The position numbers and the translations under genes are program-made. Below, one piece after another: positions 45,338-54,748 of a DNA stretch of 64,000 bases (position 1 is the first letter of the stretch; every line of letters begins with the position of its first letter). Origin of the DNA: Chryseobacterium sp. JV274 (lineage in GTDB: Bacteria; Bacteroidota; Bacteroidia; Flavobacteriales; Weeksellaceae); NCBI RefSeq assembly GCF_903969135.1, contig NZ_LR824569.1, positions 2,418,001-2,482,000 of the forward strand. Reading direction: 5' to 3'. The notes under the pieces were generated by a model that saw nothing but the letters and a program-made list of their open reading frames with translations, was not told where the DNA came from and ran no database searches.

Positions 45338-46441
45338 TCAAACTTTTAATATTACCTCAGCAGCATGGTCACTGGCACCTTTTCCACCCAGTTTTTCTCT
45401 CAGAAGGCTGTAATCATTCAGAACCTGAGTTCTTTTTTCTCCTTCTATGATTTTACTGAGTTCTTCGACCAGGTTTTTAGTATTCAGATCATTTTGTATT
45501 AATTCTTTCACCACTTCTCTGTCCATGATAAGATTAACCAGAGAAATATAATTAATGTTTTTCACTAATCTTTTAGCAATAGCATAGGAAATCTTACTTC
45601 CACGGTAACAAACCACTTCAGGAATATTTAACAAGGCTGTTTCTAAGGTAGCTGTTCCGGAAGTAACAAGAGCTGCTTTGGAACATCTTAACAAATCATA
45701 TGTTTTGTTGGATACAAAATGAACATTATCATCCACATATTTCTGATAAAACTCTTTAGGAAGACTCGGTGCTCCGGCAATTACAAACTGATAGTTTTTA
45801 AAATGCGGTCTTACGGAAAGCATTATTTCAAGCATTTTTTCCACTTCCTGTTCTCTGGAACCTGGCAGAAGCGCAATGATTTCTTTTTCGTTCAGTCCGT
45901 GCTCCGATTTGAAACTTTCAATACTGATTTCCTGCAGATCCGAAATAGCATCCAGCAAAGGATGGCCTACAAAGTGAGAATGAACTCCATGTTTTCTGTA
46001 AAAATCTTCTTCAAAAGGAAGAATCACCATCATTTCATCCACATATTTTTTGATAGTTTCTACCCGTCCTTCTTTCCATGCCCAAAGCTGCGGAGAAATA
46101 TAATACACGACTTTGATACCAAGTTCTTTGGCAAATCTGGCAATCCTCAGGTTGAACCCGGGATAATCAACCAAAATCAAAACATCAGGTCTGTTCTTCC
46201 GAATATCCTCTTTACAGAATTTGATATTATTCAGAATGGTTCTGAGATTCATCACCACTTCCAGAAACCCCATAAAAGCAAGGTCACGGTAATGTTTTAC
46301 CAGTGTTCCGCCCTGAGCTTTCATCAGATCACCACCCCAAAACCTAAACTCCGCATTCGGATCCTTTTGTTTTAAGGCTTTCATCAAGTTGCTTCCGTGC
46401 AAATCACCTGAAGCTTCTCCTGCAATAATATAATACTTCAT
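45338..46441 (-). CDS. lpxB: lipid-A-disaccharide synthase
   Basis: A 367-residue glycosyltransferase from the preferred ATG at 46441 (MKYYIIAGEASGDLHG); a longer alternative begins at 46465. Motifs include GEASGDLHGSNLM, LVDYPGFNLRIARFAKE, YYISPQLWAWKEGR, LLPGSREQEVEKM and SGTATLETALL. It joins UDP-diacyl-glucosamine and lipid X in lipid A synthesis at the inner membrane. It diverges from the DUF2480 gene with 78 bp between. Confidence 0.96.
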   Translation of the reverse strand: MKYYIIAGEASGDLHGSNLMKALKQKDPNAEFRFWGGDLMKAQGGTLVKHYRDLAFMGFLEVVMNLRTILNNIKFCKEDIRKNRPDVLILVDYPGFNLRIARFAKELGIKVVYYISPQLWAWKEGRVETIKKYVDEMMVILPFEEDFYRKHGVHSHFVGHPLLDAISDLQEISIESFKSEHGLNEKEIIALLPGSREQEVEKMLEIMLSVRPHFKNYQFVIAGAPSLPKEFYQKYVDDNVHFVSNKTYDLLRCSKAALVTSGTATLETALLNIPEVVCYRGSKISYAIAKRLVKNINYISLVNLIMDREVVKELIQNDLNTKNLVEELSKIIEGEKRTQVLNDYSLLREKLGGKGASDHAAEVILKV

Positions 46442-46519
46442 TTCTATAGTAAGGATAGAGAACAAATTAAAATAGATATGATCTTAATTCGTAAATTTGT
46501 TCAAAGATAATGATAAAAA

Positions 46520-47029
46520 ATGTCAGAAGAATTTGAAATCCGGAATAAAATTGCCGAAAGCGGCCTTATCAATTTTGACCTTGCCACTTTACTTCCAAAG
46601 GGAGAAAGAAAAGGTATTGACCTTAAAGATTTTCTTTTTCAGGAAATGATCCTCAAAGAAAAAGATTTTCGTGAAAAGGTAGAGGCTATAGATACTGAAC
46701 TATACAAAGACTCATACATATACATTTACAATTCTGTAGATACGATTATCCCGCTTTGGGCTTATTTTGTATTGACCGCAAAACTTACTGATGTTGCCAA
46801 AAAAATAGTCTTCGGAAGCCGGGAGGATCTTGATGTTATTTTAATGCACAATGCTATCCAGACGCATGATTTTGAAGAAATGAGAGGCAAAAGAGTTCTG
46901 GTAAAAGGCTGTTCAGATAAAGATATTCCTGAAAATGCATATATAGAACTGGTTGAACAGTTAAAACCCATTGTAAAATCCCTGATGTTTGGAGAAGCCT
47001 GTTCTAATGTTCCTATCATAAAGAACTAA
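46520..47029 (+). CDS. DUF2480 family protein
   Basis: A 169-residue cytosolic protein with the DUF2480 pattern: IAESGLINFDLATLLP at the start, DSYIYIYNSVDTIIPLWAY in the middle and VLVKGCSDKDIPENAYIEL near the end. The family is restricted to Bacteroidota and has no assigned function that I know. It ends 1 bp before the next gene, so the two are co-translated. Confidence 0.8.
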   Translation: MSEEFEIRNKIAESGLINFDLATLLPKGERKGIDLKDFLFQEMILKEKDFREKVEAIDTELYKDSYIYIYNSVDTIIPLWAYFVLTAKLTDVAKKIVFGSREDLDVILMHNAIQTHDFEEMRGKRVLVKGCSDKDIPENAYIELVEQLKPIVKSLMFGEACSNVPIIKN

Positions 47030-47030
47030 T

Positions 47031-48290
47031 ATGAACAAATATTTATCAGCTGTATTTTTGTTTATTATTTTTCTTGGTATCTACTATTTCGGAAGTTTTT
47101 CAAAAATTCCTTTTGCCGATTGTGTAGGATTTGTGTTGAGTGCAGAAAAAGGGATATGGGAAACAACTGCTTCAGCAACCAGTCACTTTTTATATATCAA
47201 TACTGTTATCTTTATTAAAAATCTGGCGGGTATTAATGCTATTGAAGCAAGCCGGTTTTTGGTTGTTTCTTCAGGAGCAGCCACAGTTTCCGTTATTTAT
47301 CTCACTGTAAAAAGTATTTCAAAAACAGAATGGGCATCGCTTACAGCCGCCTTTATTTTCGGTTTCAGTTTCTCATTTTGGAGAAATGCAGAGATAGTAG
47401 AAGTATATACTTACAATTCCCTGTGGGTAAGCCTTTTTTTCTTTTCAATGATAAAAAGTGTTATTGAAAAGAAAAGAATTTACATCCTGTTAAGCAGTCT
47501 GTTTTTAGGGATCAGCTTATGGGTTCATATTCAAAATATACTGCTGATACCTTCTTTATTAGTCTTCTTATTTTATTTCAGAAACGAAAAGAAATATGCA
47601 GTGGCTTCACTATTCATTTTTGCAGCATTGTTTAGCTCTTTATTTATTCTGAATATCTCCCAGGGACTTCCCTTCAAATCACCGTATAGCTCTGATCAGG
47701 GAACATGGGTGGAAGATTCTTTGAAAAAAAGTACAGTTCAGTATGTGAAAGATTTTTTCCAGTCTTTTGCTTATCTTATTTATAATTTCAATGTATTTAC
47801 ATTTTTCGGAGTCGCAGGTGTTCTGATGTTATACAAGACTAATCGAAAAATGTTTTTTGTTTTTGCTGCAGGGGCTGTCTGCGTATACGGATTTTCAACG
47901 TTTTATGCAGTATCAGATAATTACGTTTTCTTTTTGCCTTTTAATATAATTTTTGCTTTGTCTATCGGCTATGGACTTTCCTCCGCAAAATATGCCCGCC
48001 TGAGAAGATTTTCATGGGTATGTCTGTTGATTCCTGCTGGGTATCTTCTCTTTTATAAAGTCGCATTCTTAACAGAAAAAGGGAAAGAATTTCATACATC
48101 CAAGGAGTACAAAGGCGGTCTGGATTATTATGTTCTTCCATGGATGAATAACAATGTAGGGATTCTGGAGTTTACCATTGATAAAAAACAAGCACCCGAA
48201 CCAATTGAATGGATGACAATAAGTGCTGTAGAATACATTAAGGTGCTAAAAAGCAAAGGCTATACAGAAGAACAGATCAGAAAACTTTAA
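47031..48290 (+). CDS. DUF2723-type polytopic membrane protein (O-mannosyltransferase-like)
   Basis: A 419-residue protein with about ten transmembrane helices. The segment FGFSFSFWRNAEIVEVYTYN is the conserved core of DUF2723, a GT-C-fold group related to protein O-mannosyltransferases. Family members are often longer, with a C-terminal soluble domain; this one is short. It probably transfers a sugar from a lipid carrier to protein or glycan in the periplasm (inference). Co-transcribed with the DUF2480 gene. Confidence 0.75.
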   Translation: MNKYLSAVFLFIIFLGIYYFGSFSKIPFADCVGFVLSAEKGIWETTASATSHFLYINTVIFIKNLAGINAIEASRFLVVSSGAATVSVIYLTVKSISKTEWASLTAAFIFGFSFSFWRNAEIVEVYTYNSLWVSLFFFSMIKSVIEKKRIYILLSSLFLGISLWVHIQNILLIPSLLVFLFYFRNEKKYAVASLFIFAALFSSLFILNISQGLPFKSPYSSDQGTWVEDSLKKSTVQYVKDFFQSFAYLIYNFNVFTFFGVAGVLMLYKTNRKMFFVFAAGAVCVYGFSTFYAVSDNYVFFLPFNIIFALSIGYGLSSAKYARLRRFSWVCLLIPAGYLLFYKVAFLTEKGKEFHTSKEYKGGLDYYVLPWMNNNVGILEFTIDKKQAPEPIEWMTISAVEYIKVLKSKGYTEEQIRKL

Positions 48291-48370
48291 CAATAATTAT
48301 GAAAGGCGGTCATTTTATGAGACATATTTTTTGATAACTTTGATTTACTTAATACTAACAAACACAAAAA

Positions 48371-49030
48371 ATGAGTTTAATTGACCTACTTACAGGGAAC
48401 ACAGGCAACCAGGTTGCTGAACAGGCTGAAAATAAATTCGGAATCAGCAAAAATCAGGTAATCGCCCTATTAGCAGTAGCTGCACCTCTTATTATTTCTT
48501 ACCTTAGAAATAAATCTCAGGATGCTAAAGAAGCAGAAGCTTTAAATAATGCTTTAGATAAAGACCATAACGGAAGTATCTTAAATGACACTTCTCAGAT
48601 TGAAGCAAGACAGGCCGAGGGCGGATCTATTCTTGATCATATCTTTGGAGGGCAAAAAAGTACGGTTGAAAACCAGCTTTCACAGAACACAGGAATTTCT
48701 ATTGACAAAATAGGTCCTATCCTGGCGATGCTGGCACCTGTTGTAATGGGTTACATCGGACAGCAGAAGCAACAGAGCAATGTAGGCGCAGGAGGTCTTG
48801 GAGATCTTTTAGGAGGAATTCTTGGGAATGCTTCCAACCAGGCTCAGGCTCAGCAATCTAATCCTTTAAATGACATTCTTGGAAGTGTTTTAGGAGGTGG
48901 CGGACAAGCTCAATCATCCGGAAATCCTCTGAACGATATACTTGGAAGTGTATTGGGCGGTGGTGGAAACCAACAGCAAGGCGGCGGCGGTTTAGGCAGC
49001 ATTCTTGGTAATATTCTTGGTGGTAAATAA
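48371..49030 (+). CDS. DUF937 domain protein with Gly-rich repeats
   Basis: A 219-residue protein. Residues 1-145 form two DUF937-like helical halves (GISKNQVIALLAVAAPLIISYL and GISIDKIGPILAMLAPVVMGYI). The C-terminal part is low complexity: a 16-residue unit NPLNDILGSVLGGGG occurs twice, with related LGGILGN/LGSILGNILGG segments. No signal peptide. The function of DUF937 is unknown to me. It is a single-gene unit with a terminator shared with the convergent THX gene. Confidence 0.8.
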   Translation: MSLIDLLTGNTGNQVAEQAENKFGISKNQVIALLAVAAPLIISYLRNKSQDAKEAEALNNALDKDHNGSILNDTSQIEARQAEGGSILDHIFGGQKSTVENQLSQNTGISIDKIGPILAMLAPVVMGYIGQQKQQSNVGAGGLGDLLGGILGNASNQAQAQQSNPLNDILGSVLGGGGQAQSSGNPLNDILGSVLGGGGNQQQGGGGLGSILGNILGGK

Positions 49031-49046
49031 TTAATTTAATTTTCAT

Positions 49047-49083
49047 AAAAAAAGACCGGAGAGATGATCTTCGGTCTTTTTAT
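49047..49083. terminator. bidirectional terminator
   Basis: AAAGACCG (49051-49058) pairs with CGGTCTTT (49072-49079), flanked by A and T runs; it is shared by the DUF937 gene and the convergent THX gene. Confidence 0.75.
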
Positions 49084-49089
49084 TTTTGT

Positions 49090-49209
49090 TTACTTTTTAG
49101 ATTTTTCTTCAGAAGCAACAAAAGATTTCGAGGCTTTTTTAGGTCTTCTTTTACCATAGCTTCCGGAATTGATTTTTCCTCTTCTTGATTTTTTGTCTCC
49201 TTTTCCCAT
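49090..49209 (-). CDS. 30S ribosomal protein THX
   Basis: A 39-codon gene. The peptide begins MGKGDKKSRRGKINSGSYGK and ends KSFVASEEKSKK, matching the small basic THX/Thx protein of Bacteroidota and Thermus, which sits in the head of the 30S subunit. ATG at 49207-49209, stop at 49090-49092. It is easily missed because of its size. The interval 49210-49459 upstream is gene-free and holds an inverted GGCTGGAAG/CTTCCAGC pair like intergenic repeats. Confidence 0.85.
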   Translation of the reverse strand: MGKGDKKSRRGKINSGSYGKRRPKKASKSFVASEEKSKK

Positions 49210-49459
49210 AGTATTATGTATTTGTTGTATTACGAATTTAAAAAATGTAAGCTTAAAATCCAATTAATGAAGCTGTTAAAGTTTTATAAATTAAGGAGGG
49301 AAGTATGAGGAAGAAGGCTGGAAGTTACTTTTAGGCTACTATCTTCTATTCTTTGTTATTGAATCATTTATCACCTTCATCTTACTGATAAGGGCAATTT
49401 AAGGATTTTAGACTTTTGAGCATTTCCTACATCCAGCTTCCAGCACCCAGCCTTTTAAA

Positions 49460-50854
49460 TTAAACCTTAATCGTTTTCCATTTTCCTTTTTTGAATAAGA
49501 TAAACGCAACTATTGTAATCAGGGTTTCTGCGGCAGGAATTGAAATAAAGACTCCTTTTGGACCCATTTCAAGATATTTTGACAGAAAATACGCCAGAGG
49601 AATCTGAAACAGCCAGAATCCAAAAAGATTAACCCAGGTAGGTGTCCAGGTATCGCCGGCTCCATTGAATGCGTTGATCATTACCATCCCGATTCCGTAG
49701 AAAATAAATCCTGTACTCATAATCTGAAGAGCATTTTTAGCAAAATCTTTAATAGCCGTTTCCTGAGTGAAAAAACCAACTAAAAAATTGCCCATAAAAA
49801 TAAATATCAGACTTACAATCAACATAAAGATGACATTATATTTTACAGTTTTCATTACTGATTGTTCTGCTCTCAGCATTTCGTTTGCTCCCATATTCTG
49901 CCCTACCAGCGTAGACGCCGCATTGCTCAGTCCCCAGGCCGGAAGCATAAAGAACATCATCAGTCTTAAAGCCGTCTGATAGCCTGCCGATGCATTTTCG
50001 CCCCCTGTAGTCGCTACCAATTCTGCGAGGAAAATCCAGCTGCATGAAGCGATAACAAACTGAAAGATTCCAGGAGTTGCGATCTTTACAATGGATTTGA
50101 TTAATTCATAATTCGGTTTAAAATAAGGAATCTTTATGCGGATTTGGGTATCCGCTACTAAAAGATGATACAACTGGTAAATTACTCCGATACTTCGTCC
50201 TATTGTAGTTGCCAAAGCTGCCCCTGTCAATCCCAAAGCGGGAACGGGTCCTAAACCTTTTATCAGTATAGGGCACAGAATAATATTGGCAATATTCGCG
50301 ATCCACAAGCTTTTCATAGCAATCATCGCATTTCCTGCACCTCTGAAAATACCATTAATTAAAAATAACAGCATAATGATTGTACTGCTGCTCATCATAA
50401 TTCTGGTAAAATCCTTTCCATAGGCTGCCGCTTCCGGCTTTGAGCCCATTAAAATCAGGATTTCCTCAGCATAAATCACTCCCAGTAAACTTAAAACGAA
50501 AGTAATAGCAAATGACACCAGTAATACCTGTGCAGCACTTCTGGAAGCCTGCTCCGGATTTTTCTCCCCGATTCGTCTTGCCACTAAAGCTGTTGCCGCC
50601 ATACTCATACCGATCGCAATAGAATACATCACAGAAAGTACAGATTCGGTAAGTCCTACAGTTTGAATAGCAAAACCACTTTCTTTCAGGTGTCCGACAA
50701 AATATAGGTCAACCAGCGCGAATACAGATTCCATAGCCATTTCCAGCATCATTGGGATCGCTAAAAGCAATACAGCACTTCTGATATTCACCTTCGTAAA
50801 GTCGGTTTCTTCGCCACTGAATGCTTTTTTCAAAAATTCAACATATTTTGTCAT
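49460..50854 (-). CDS. MATE-family efflux transporter
   Basis: At 464 residues from the ATG at 50852-50854 (an upstream TTG would add eight). Twelve predicted transmembrane helices in two MatE halves: AIPMMLEMAMESVFALVDLYFVG at the start of the first, and ATPGIFQFVIASCSWIFLAELV at the start of the second. The conserved GxxNA-like loops (FRGAGNAMIAM, NAFNGAGDTW) are visible. It exports drugs or metabolites using a sodium or proton gradient; the substrate is unknown. Confidence 0.92.
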   Translation of the reverse strand: MTKYVEFLKKAFSGEETDFTKVNIRSAVLLLAIPMMLEMAMESVFALVDLYFVGHLKESGFAIQTVGLTESVLSVMYSIAIGMSMAATALVARRIGEKNPEQASRSAAQVLLVSFAITFVLSLLGVIYAEEILILMGSKPEAAAYGKDFTRIMMSSSTIIMLLFLINGIFRGAGNAMIAMKSLWIANIANIILCPILIKGLGPVPALGLTGAALATTIGRSIGVIYQLYHLLVADTQIRIKIPYFKPNYELIKSIVKIATPGIFQFVIASCSWIFLAELVATTGGENASAGYQTALRLMMFFMLPAWGLSNAASTLVGQNMGANEMLRAEQSVMKTVKYNVIFMLIVSLIFIFMGNFLVGFFTQETAIKDFAKNALQIMSTGFIFYGIGMVMINAFNGAGDTWTPTWVNLFGFWLFQIPLAYFLSKYLEMGPKGVFISIPAAETLITIVAFILFKKGKWKTIKV

Positions 50855-51056
50855 GATTTCTTTTAGTTTACTTAGCAAAAGTATTCATTCAAAAGCAATT
50901 AAAAGTTGGCATATGAAAAGTTTTTAATAACTATTGACCGCCGATTACTCCTGAAAAAAAAGTCAAATCAAAAACTTTAAAATAAAATTAACAACAAATA
51001 TTTATCGTATTACGATAAATATTTATACATTTACAACAATTAAAAATAATAACTGC

Positions 51057-51641
51057 ATGAAATTAATTGGTGAAAAATCTGTCTCCACAGTTTTAAATAA
51101 AATTCTGCTGGCTGTCTCAATAGCTCAGCTGCTGTATTTAGGTTACTTAATTTTTGGATTCATTATGGTATATCTCAATATACATCAAGACACACAGTAT
51201 TTCTCAGATACTTTTAAAACCGGGGATTTCAACAATGAAGTCCCAAAAACAGCTGCTGACTCATTAACCTTTGAATTCAACATACCATTAACCGGTTCTG
51301 TAATCAGAGGAAACTATACCCTGTATACCTTTATTTCAATTATATTTTTCATTGGGTTTTACAGTCTGTTTACTTTTTATCTGTTCAGAATTTTCAAAGG
51401 AATGAGCAAAGAGATTATTTTTAATATAAAAGTAATCCGAGACCTCAGACTATTTTCTATCCTCAATATAATTTTCGTCCCGGTTTATTGTGCCGTTTTA
51501 TATTTCATGGATAAATCTGTATACAGTATAGATCCGATGTTTATATTACTTCACCTCACCTTAGGAATAATGATCCTTTTCATTATGGAGTTTTTTAAAA
51601 AGGGGTATGAATTACAAACTGAAAATGACTTAACAATATAA
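51057..51641 (+). CDS. DUF2975 membrane protein
   Basis: A 194-residue protein with four predicted transmembrane helices and the DUF2975 layout, including a C-terminal pair of helices around LFSILNIIFVPVYCAVLYF and LLHLTLGIMILFIMEFFKKGYEL. It ends 2 bp before a small Cro/CI-type regulator. The DUF2975 plus HTH pairing recurs across bacteria and suggests that the membrane protein signals to or is controlled by the regulator. Function otherwise unknown. Confidence 0.82.
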   Translation: MKLIGEKSVSTVLNKILLAVSIAQLLYLGYLIFGFIMVYLNIHQDTQYFSDTFKTGDFNNEVPKTAADSLTFEFNIPLTGSVIRGNYTLYTFISIIFFIGFYSLFTFYLFRIFKGMSKEIIFNIKVIRDLRLFSILNIIFVPVYCAVLYFMDKSVYSIDPMFILLHLTLGIMILFIMEFFKKGYELQTENDLTI

Positions 51642-51643
51642 TT

Positions 51644-51847
51644 ATGCCGATCATTATCAATATTGATGTAATGCTTGCAAAAAGAAAAATGCAATCCCAG
51701 GAATTGGCTGAAAAAATAGGGATTACACAGGCCAATCTATCCATTTTAAAAAACGGAAAAGCCAAAGCTTTAAAAATTTCAACGTTAGAAGCCATCTGTA
51801 CAGCACTGGATTGCCAGCCTGGTGATATATTAGAATTTAAACCTTAA
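51644..51847 (+). CDS. Cro/CI-type helix-turn-helix regulator (YozG-like)
   Basis: A 67-residue DNA-binding protein that is almost all HTH_26 domain: MLAKRKMQSQELAEKIGITQ, NLSILKNGKAKALKISTLEA, then ICTALDCQPGDILEF. Partner of the DUF2975 gene just upstream. It is followed at 10 bp by an ankyrin gene, so three or four genes may be one unit. Confidence 0.9.
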   Translation: MPIIINIDVMLAKRKMQSQELAEKIGITQANLSILKNGKAKALKISTLEAICTALDCQPGDILEFKP

Positions 51848-51857
51848 AATCAATAAT

Positions 51858-52298
51858 ATGAAACTCAGTTTAACCTTAAGAACAATCATTTTGACATTGG
51901 TTGTATTTTCAACATTTACAAGTGCTCAAGAACTGACTAATGAACACAAACAAATGTTGAAGTATGACAATACCGCTTATTTTAATACTCTGATCAATAA
52001 AAATAACATCAATACCTGTTATCAAATTGAAAACAACACCTATACTTTATTAGGCTTAGCCATTAAAATGAACAGTAAAGAGATATTCCAAAAACTGATT
52101 GATGAAAAAGCAGATTTGGACAAAGTATGTGACGGAAAGACCCCCTTGATGTTTGCCGCAAAATATGGAAATACAGAATTTACAAAGAAACTCCTGGCCA
52201 ATGGAGCAAAAAAAGAGATTAAAACATCAGCAGGCTACACAGCTCTGGATTATGCCCGAAAATATGAGAAACCAGAAATCATTAAGCTTTTAGAGTAA
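51858..52298 (+). CDS. exported ankyrin-repeat protein
   Basis: A 146-residue protein with a signal peptide (about 1-24, ending TSAQ). Ankyrin units include YTLLGLAIKMNSKEIFQKLIDEKADLDKV-like, DGKTPLMFAAKYGNTEFTKKLLANGA and GYTALDYARKYEKPEIIKLL. It likely works in the periplasm as a binding protein. The neighbouring gene downstream is a shorter paralogue. Confidence 0.85.
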   Translation: MKLSLTLRTIILTLVVFSTFTSAQELTNEHKQMLKYDNTAYFNTLINKNNINTCYQIENNTYTLLGLAIKMNSKEIFQKLIDEKADLDKVCDGKTPLMFAAKYGNTEFTKKLLANGAKKEIKTSAGYTALDYARKYEKPEIIKLLE

Positions 52299-52448
52299 TT
52301 TTTAACTCATGATATTTAAAACAGCAGTTTTGCAATTCTATAATTAATACGAGAATAATCTGATTAATAGAACGATAATTATTATCAAAACTTAGCAATT
52401 GGTAATAAAATTTAATTTAGATTTGTATATTCTTAAAAAAGTATCCTT

Positions 52449-52811
52449 ATGAAAAAAATAATCTCTACTACCTTTCTATTTGGAATGTTACTATCTGGAA
52501 GTATGTTTTCTGCTCAGAAGATGACTCAGGAAAAGATGAAAGCGATCTATTCTGATGATGTGGCAACATTTAAAAAACAGTTTGCCCCGGGAGATTACAA
52601 CAAATGCTTCCTCGTTGGAAATATAGCTTATTCACCCCTTGGATTCAGTGTAATGTCTGATAGAAAGAATATTATACATTTCCTTTTGGACAACAAGGCC
52701 AATGTTAATAAAAAATGTCAGAACAAAACACCTCTTGAAGTAGCTGATGATACAAAGGGTACTGAAGAAATAAAGAAAATTCTGACAGAAAAAGGCGGTA
52801 ATAGAAATTAA
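52449..52811 (+). CDS. exported ankyrin-repeat protein, shorter paralogue
   Basis: A 120-residue protein with a signal peptide (about 1-22, FSAQ). It shares the N-terminal pattern of its upstream neighbour (YNKCFLVGNIAYSPLGFSV corresponds to the INTCYQIENNTYTLLGLAI region), then one ankyrin unit, KNIIHFLLDNKANVNKK, and a degenerate second. A recent tandem duplication is likely. A terminator follows. Confidence 0.8.
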   Translation: MKKIISTTFLFGMLLSGSMFSAQKMTQEKMKAIYSDDVATFKKQFAPGDYNKCFLVGNIAYSPLGFSVMSDRKNIIHFLLDNKANVNKKCQNKTPLEVADDTKGTEEIKKILTEKGGNRN

Positions 52812-52832
52812 AAAACCTGAAAACAATATACG

Positions 52833-52858
52833 AAACTTCCGAAAGGAAGTTTTTTTTA
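52833..52858 (+). terminator. rho-independent terminator
   Basis: AAACTTCC (52833-52840) pairs with GGAAGTTT (52845-52852), loop GAAA, and a run of T follows. Confidence 0.85.
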
Positions 52859-52880
52859 TTTATAAAACCTGCAAAAATCT

Positions 52881-52888
52881 TATCTTTG
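52881..52888 (+). promoter_or_regulatory. -7 promoter element TATCTTTG for aspS
   Basis: An exact TAnnTTTG match 61 bp before the aspS start. An inverted repeat AAGGTTC/GAACCTT (52903-52922) lies in the leader between them. Confidence 0.5.
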
Positions 52889-52948
52889 CCAACGAAAAAT
52901 TCAAGGTTCGGAATTGAACCTTAAACATTGAACTTTAAACAAATAATT

Positions 52949-54703
52949 ATGTTTCGATCACACACCAACGGAGAGCTATCTCTGAAAAATCTGAATGAAG
53001 AAGTTACACTATCAGGATGGGTACAGACTATCCGTGATAAAGGATTTATGATTTGGGTAGATCTTCGAGATCGTTACGGAATTACCCAGCTGGTTTTTGA
53101 CCAGGAGCGTTCTTCTGCACAACTGATGGAAGAAGCTAAAAAACTGGGCCGTGAATTTGTGATTCAGGCTACCGGAAGAGTTATTGAAAGAGTAAGCAAA
53201 AATCCTAATATTCCAACAGGGGAAATTGAAATCCTTGTAGAAAAACTGACTATTCTGAATGAATCTCAGTTGCCTCCTTTCACTATTGAAGATGAAACAG
53301 ATGGTGGCGAGGAATTAAGAATGAAATACAGATATCTGGATATCAGAAGAAATCCGGTAAAAGATAAACTGATCTTCCGTCACAAAATGGCACAGAAAGT
53401 AAGAAATTACTTATCTGATGAAGGTTTCATTGAAGTGGAAACACCTGTTCTGATCAAGTCTACTCCGGAAGGAGCAAGAGACTTTGTTGTACCAAGCAGA
53501 ATGAACCCGGGACAGTTTTATGCATTGCCACAGTCTCCACAAACTTTCAAACAGCTATTGATGGTAGGTGGAATGGATAAATACTTCCAGATTGTGAAAT
53601 GTTTCCGTGATGAGGATTTAAGAGCCGACAGACAGCCGGAGTTTACACAGATCGACTGTGAGATGGCATTCGTAGATCAGGAAGATGTAATGAATGTATT
53701 CGAAGGAATGACTAAAACTCTTATTAAAGATATCACAGGCCAGGAATTCGGAGATTTCCCAAGAATGACTTTCGCAGATGCGATGAGAAAGTACGGAAAT
53801 GACAAACCGGATATCCGTTTCGGAATGGAGTTCGTAGAACTGAATGAACTGGTAAAAGGAAAAGACTTTAAAATATTTGATGATGCAGAATTGGTTGTTG
53901 GAATCAATGTAGAAGGATGTGCAGAATATACAAGAAAACAGATTGACGAGCTTGTTGATTGGGTAAAACGCCCTCAGGTTGGAGCTTCAGGAATGGTTTG
54001 GGCTAAATTCCAGAATGATGGAGTGAAAACCTCATCAGTAAACAAATTCTACAACGAAGAAGATTTAGCAAAAATCATCGAAAAATTCGGAGCTAAAGAA
54101 GGAGACTTAATGTTGATTCTTTCCGGAAACGAAAATAAAGTAAGAGCTCAGCTTTCTGCTTTAAGAATGGAGCTTGGAAACCGTTTGGGACTAAGAAAAG
54201 GAAACGTATTTGCACCACTTTGGGTAGTTGACTTCCCTCTATTGGAATTTGATGAGGAAACCGGCCGTTACCACGCAATGCACCATCCGTTTACATCTCC
54301 AAAACCTGAAGATATTCATTTATTGGAAACAGATCCTGGAAAAGCAAGAGCTAACGCATATGATATGGTTCTTAACGGAAACGAAATCGGAGGTGGATCT
54401 ATCAGAATTTTTGATAAAGACCTTCAGTCTAAAATGTTTGATTTGTTAGGATTCACCAGAGAAGAAGCTGAAGCACAGTTTGGATTCCTGATGAATGCCT
54501 TCAAATACGGAGCACCGCCACATGGAGGTTTAGCATTTGGATTTGACCGTTTGGTAGCGATTCTTGATGGAAACGAAGTGATCAGAGATTATATTGCATT
54601 CCCTAAAAATAACTCAGGACGAGATGTAATGATTGATGCTCCGGCTTCTATTGCTGATACACAGCTCGACGAATTAGAATTACAATTGAATTTAAAAGCA
54701 TAA
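52949..54703 (+). CDS. aspS: aspartyl-tRNA synthetase
   Basis: At 584 residues from the ATG at 52949 ([15 protein letters not shown]); an upstream TTG at 52928 is less likely. It has an N-terminal OB-fold anticodon-binding domain (about 15-105), class II motif 1 ([12 protein letters not shown]), motif 2 ([18 protein letters not shown]), a bacterial GAD insertion (about 285-410) and motif 3 ([14 protein letters not shown]). It charges tRNA-Asp in the cytosol. A single gene ending in a clear terminator. Confidence 0.97.
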   Translation: MFRSHTNGELSLKNLNEEVTLSGWVQTIRDKGFMIWVDLRDRYGITQLVFDQERSSAQLMEEAKKLGREFVIQATGRVIERVSKNPNIPTGEIEILVEKLTILNESQLPPFTIEDETDGGEELRMKYRYLDIRRNPVKDKLIFRHKMAQKVRNYLSDEGFIEVETPVLIKSTPEGARDFVVPSRMNPGQFYALPQSPQTFKQLLMVGGMDKYFQIVKCFRDEDLRADRQPEFTQIDCEMAFVDQEDVMNVFEGMTKTLIKDITGQEFGDFPRMTFADAMRKYGNDKPDIRFGMEFVELNELVKGKDFKIFDDAELVVGINVEGCAEYTRKQIDELVDWVKRPQVGASGMVWAKFQNDGVKTSSVNKFYNEEDLAKIIEKFGAKEGDLMLILSGNENKVRAQLSALRMELGNRLGLRKGNVFAPLWVVDFPLLEFDEETGRYHAMHHPFTSPKPEDIHLLETDPGKARANAYDMVLNGNEIGGGSIRIFDKDLQSKMFDLLGFTREEAEAQFGFLMNAFKYGAPPHGGLAFGFDRLVAILDGNEVIRDYIAFPKNNSGRDVMIDAPASIADTQLDELELQLNLKA

Positions 54704-54707
54704 ATGT

Positions 54708-54735
54708 AAAGCGGGGTATTTGCCCCGCTTTTTTT
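54708..54735 (+). terminator. rho-independent terminator after aspS
   Basis: AAGCGGGG (54709-54716) pairs with CCCCGCTT (54723-54730), followed by T residues. Confidence 0.9.
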
Positions 54736-54748
54736 ATACACAAATATT

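Noticed and set aside
45719..46375. Plus-strand frame of 218 codons opposite lpxB
   Set aside because: Fully antisense to lpxB motifs, with no family pattern; composition is that of a complementary reading.
52902..52922. Inverted repeat AAGGTTC/GAACCTT in the aspS leader considered as a T-box or riboswitch
   Set aside because: It is a short 7-bp stem with no antiterminator, specifier loop or other conserved riboswitch element.
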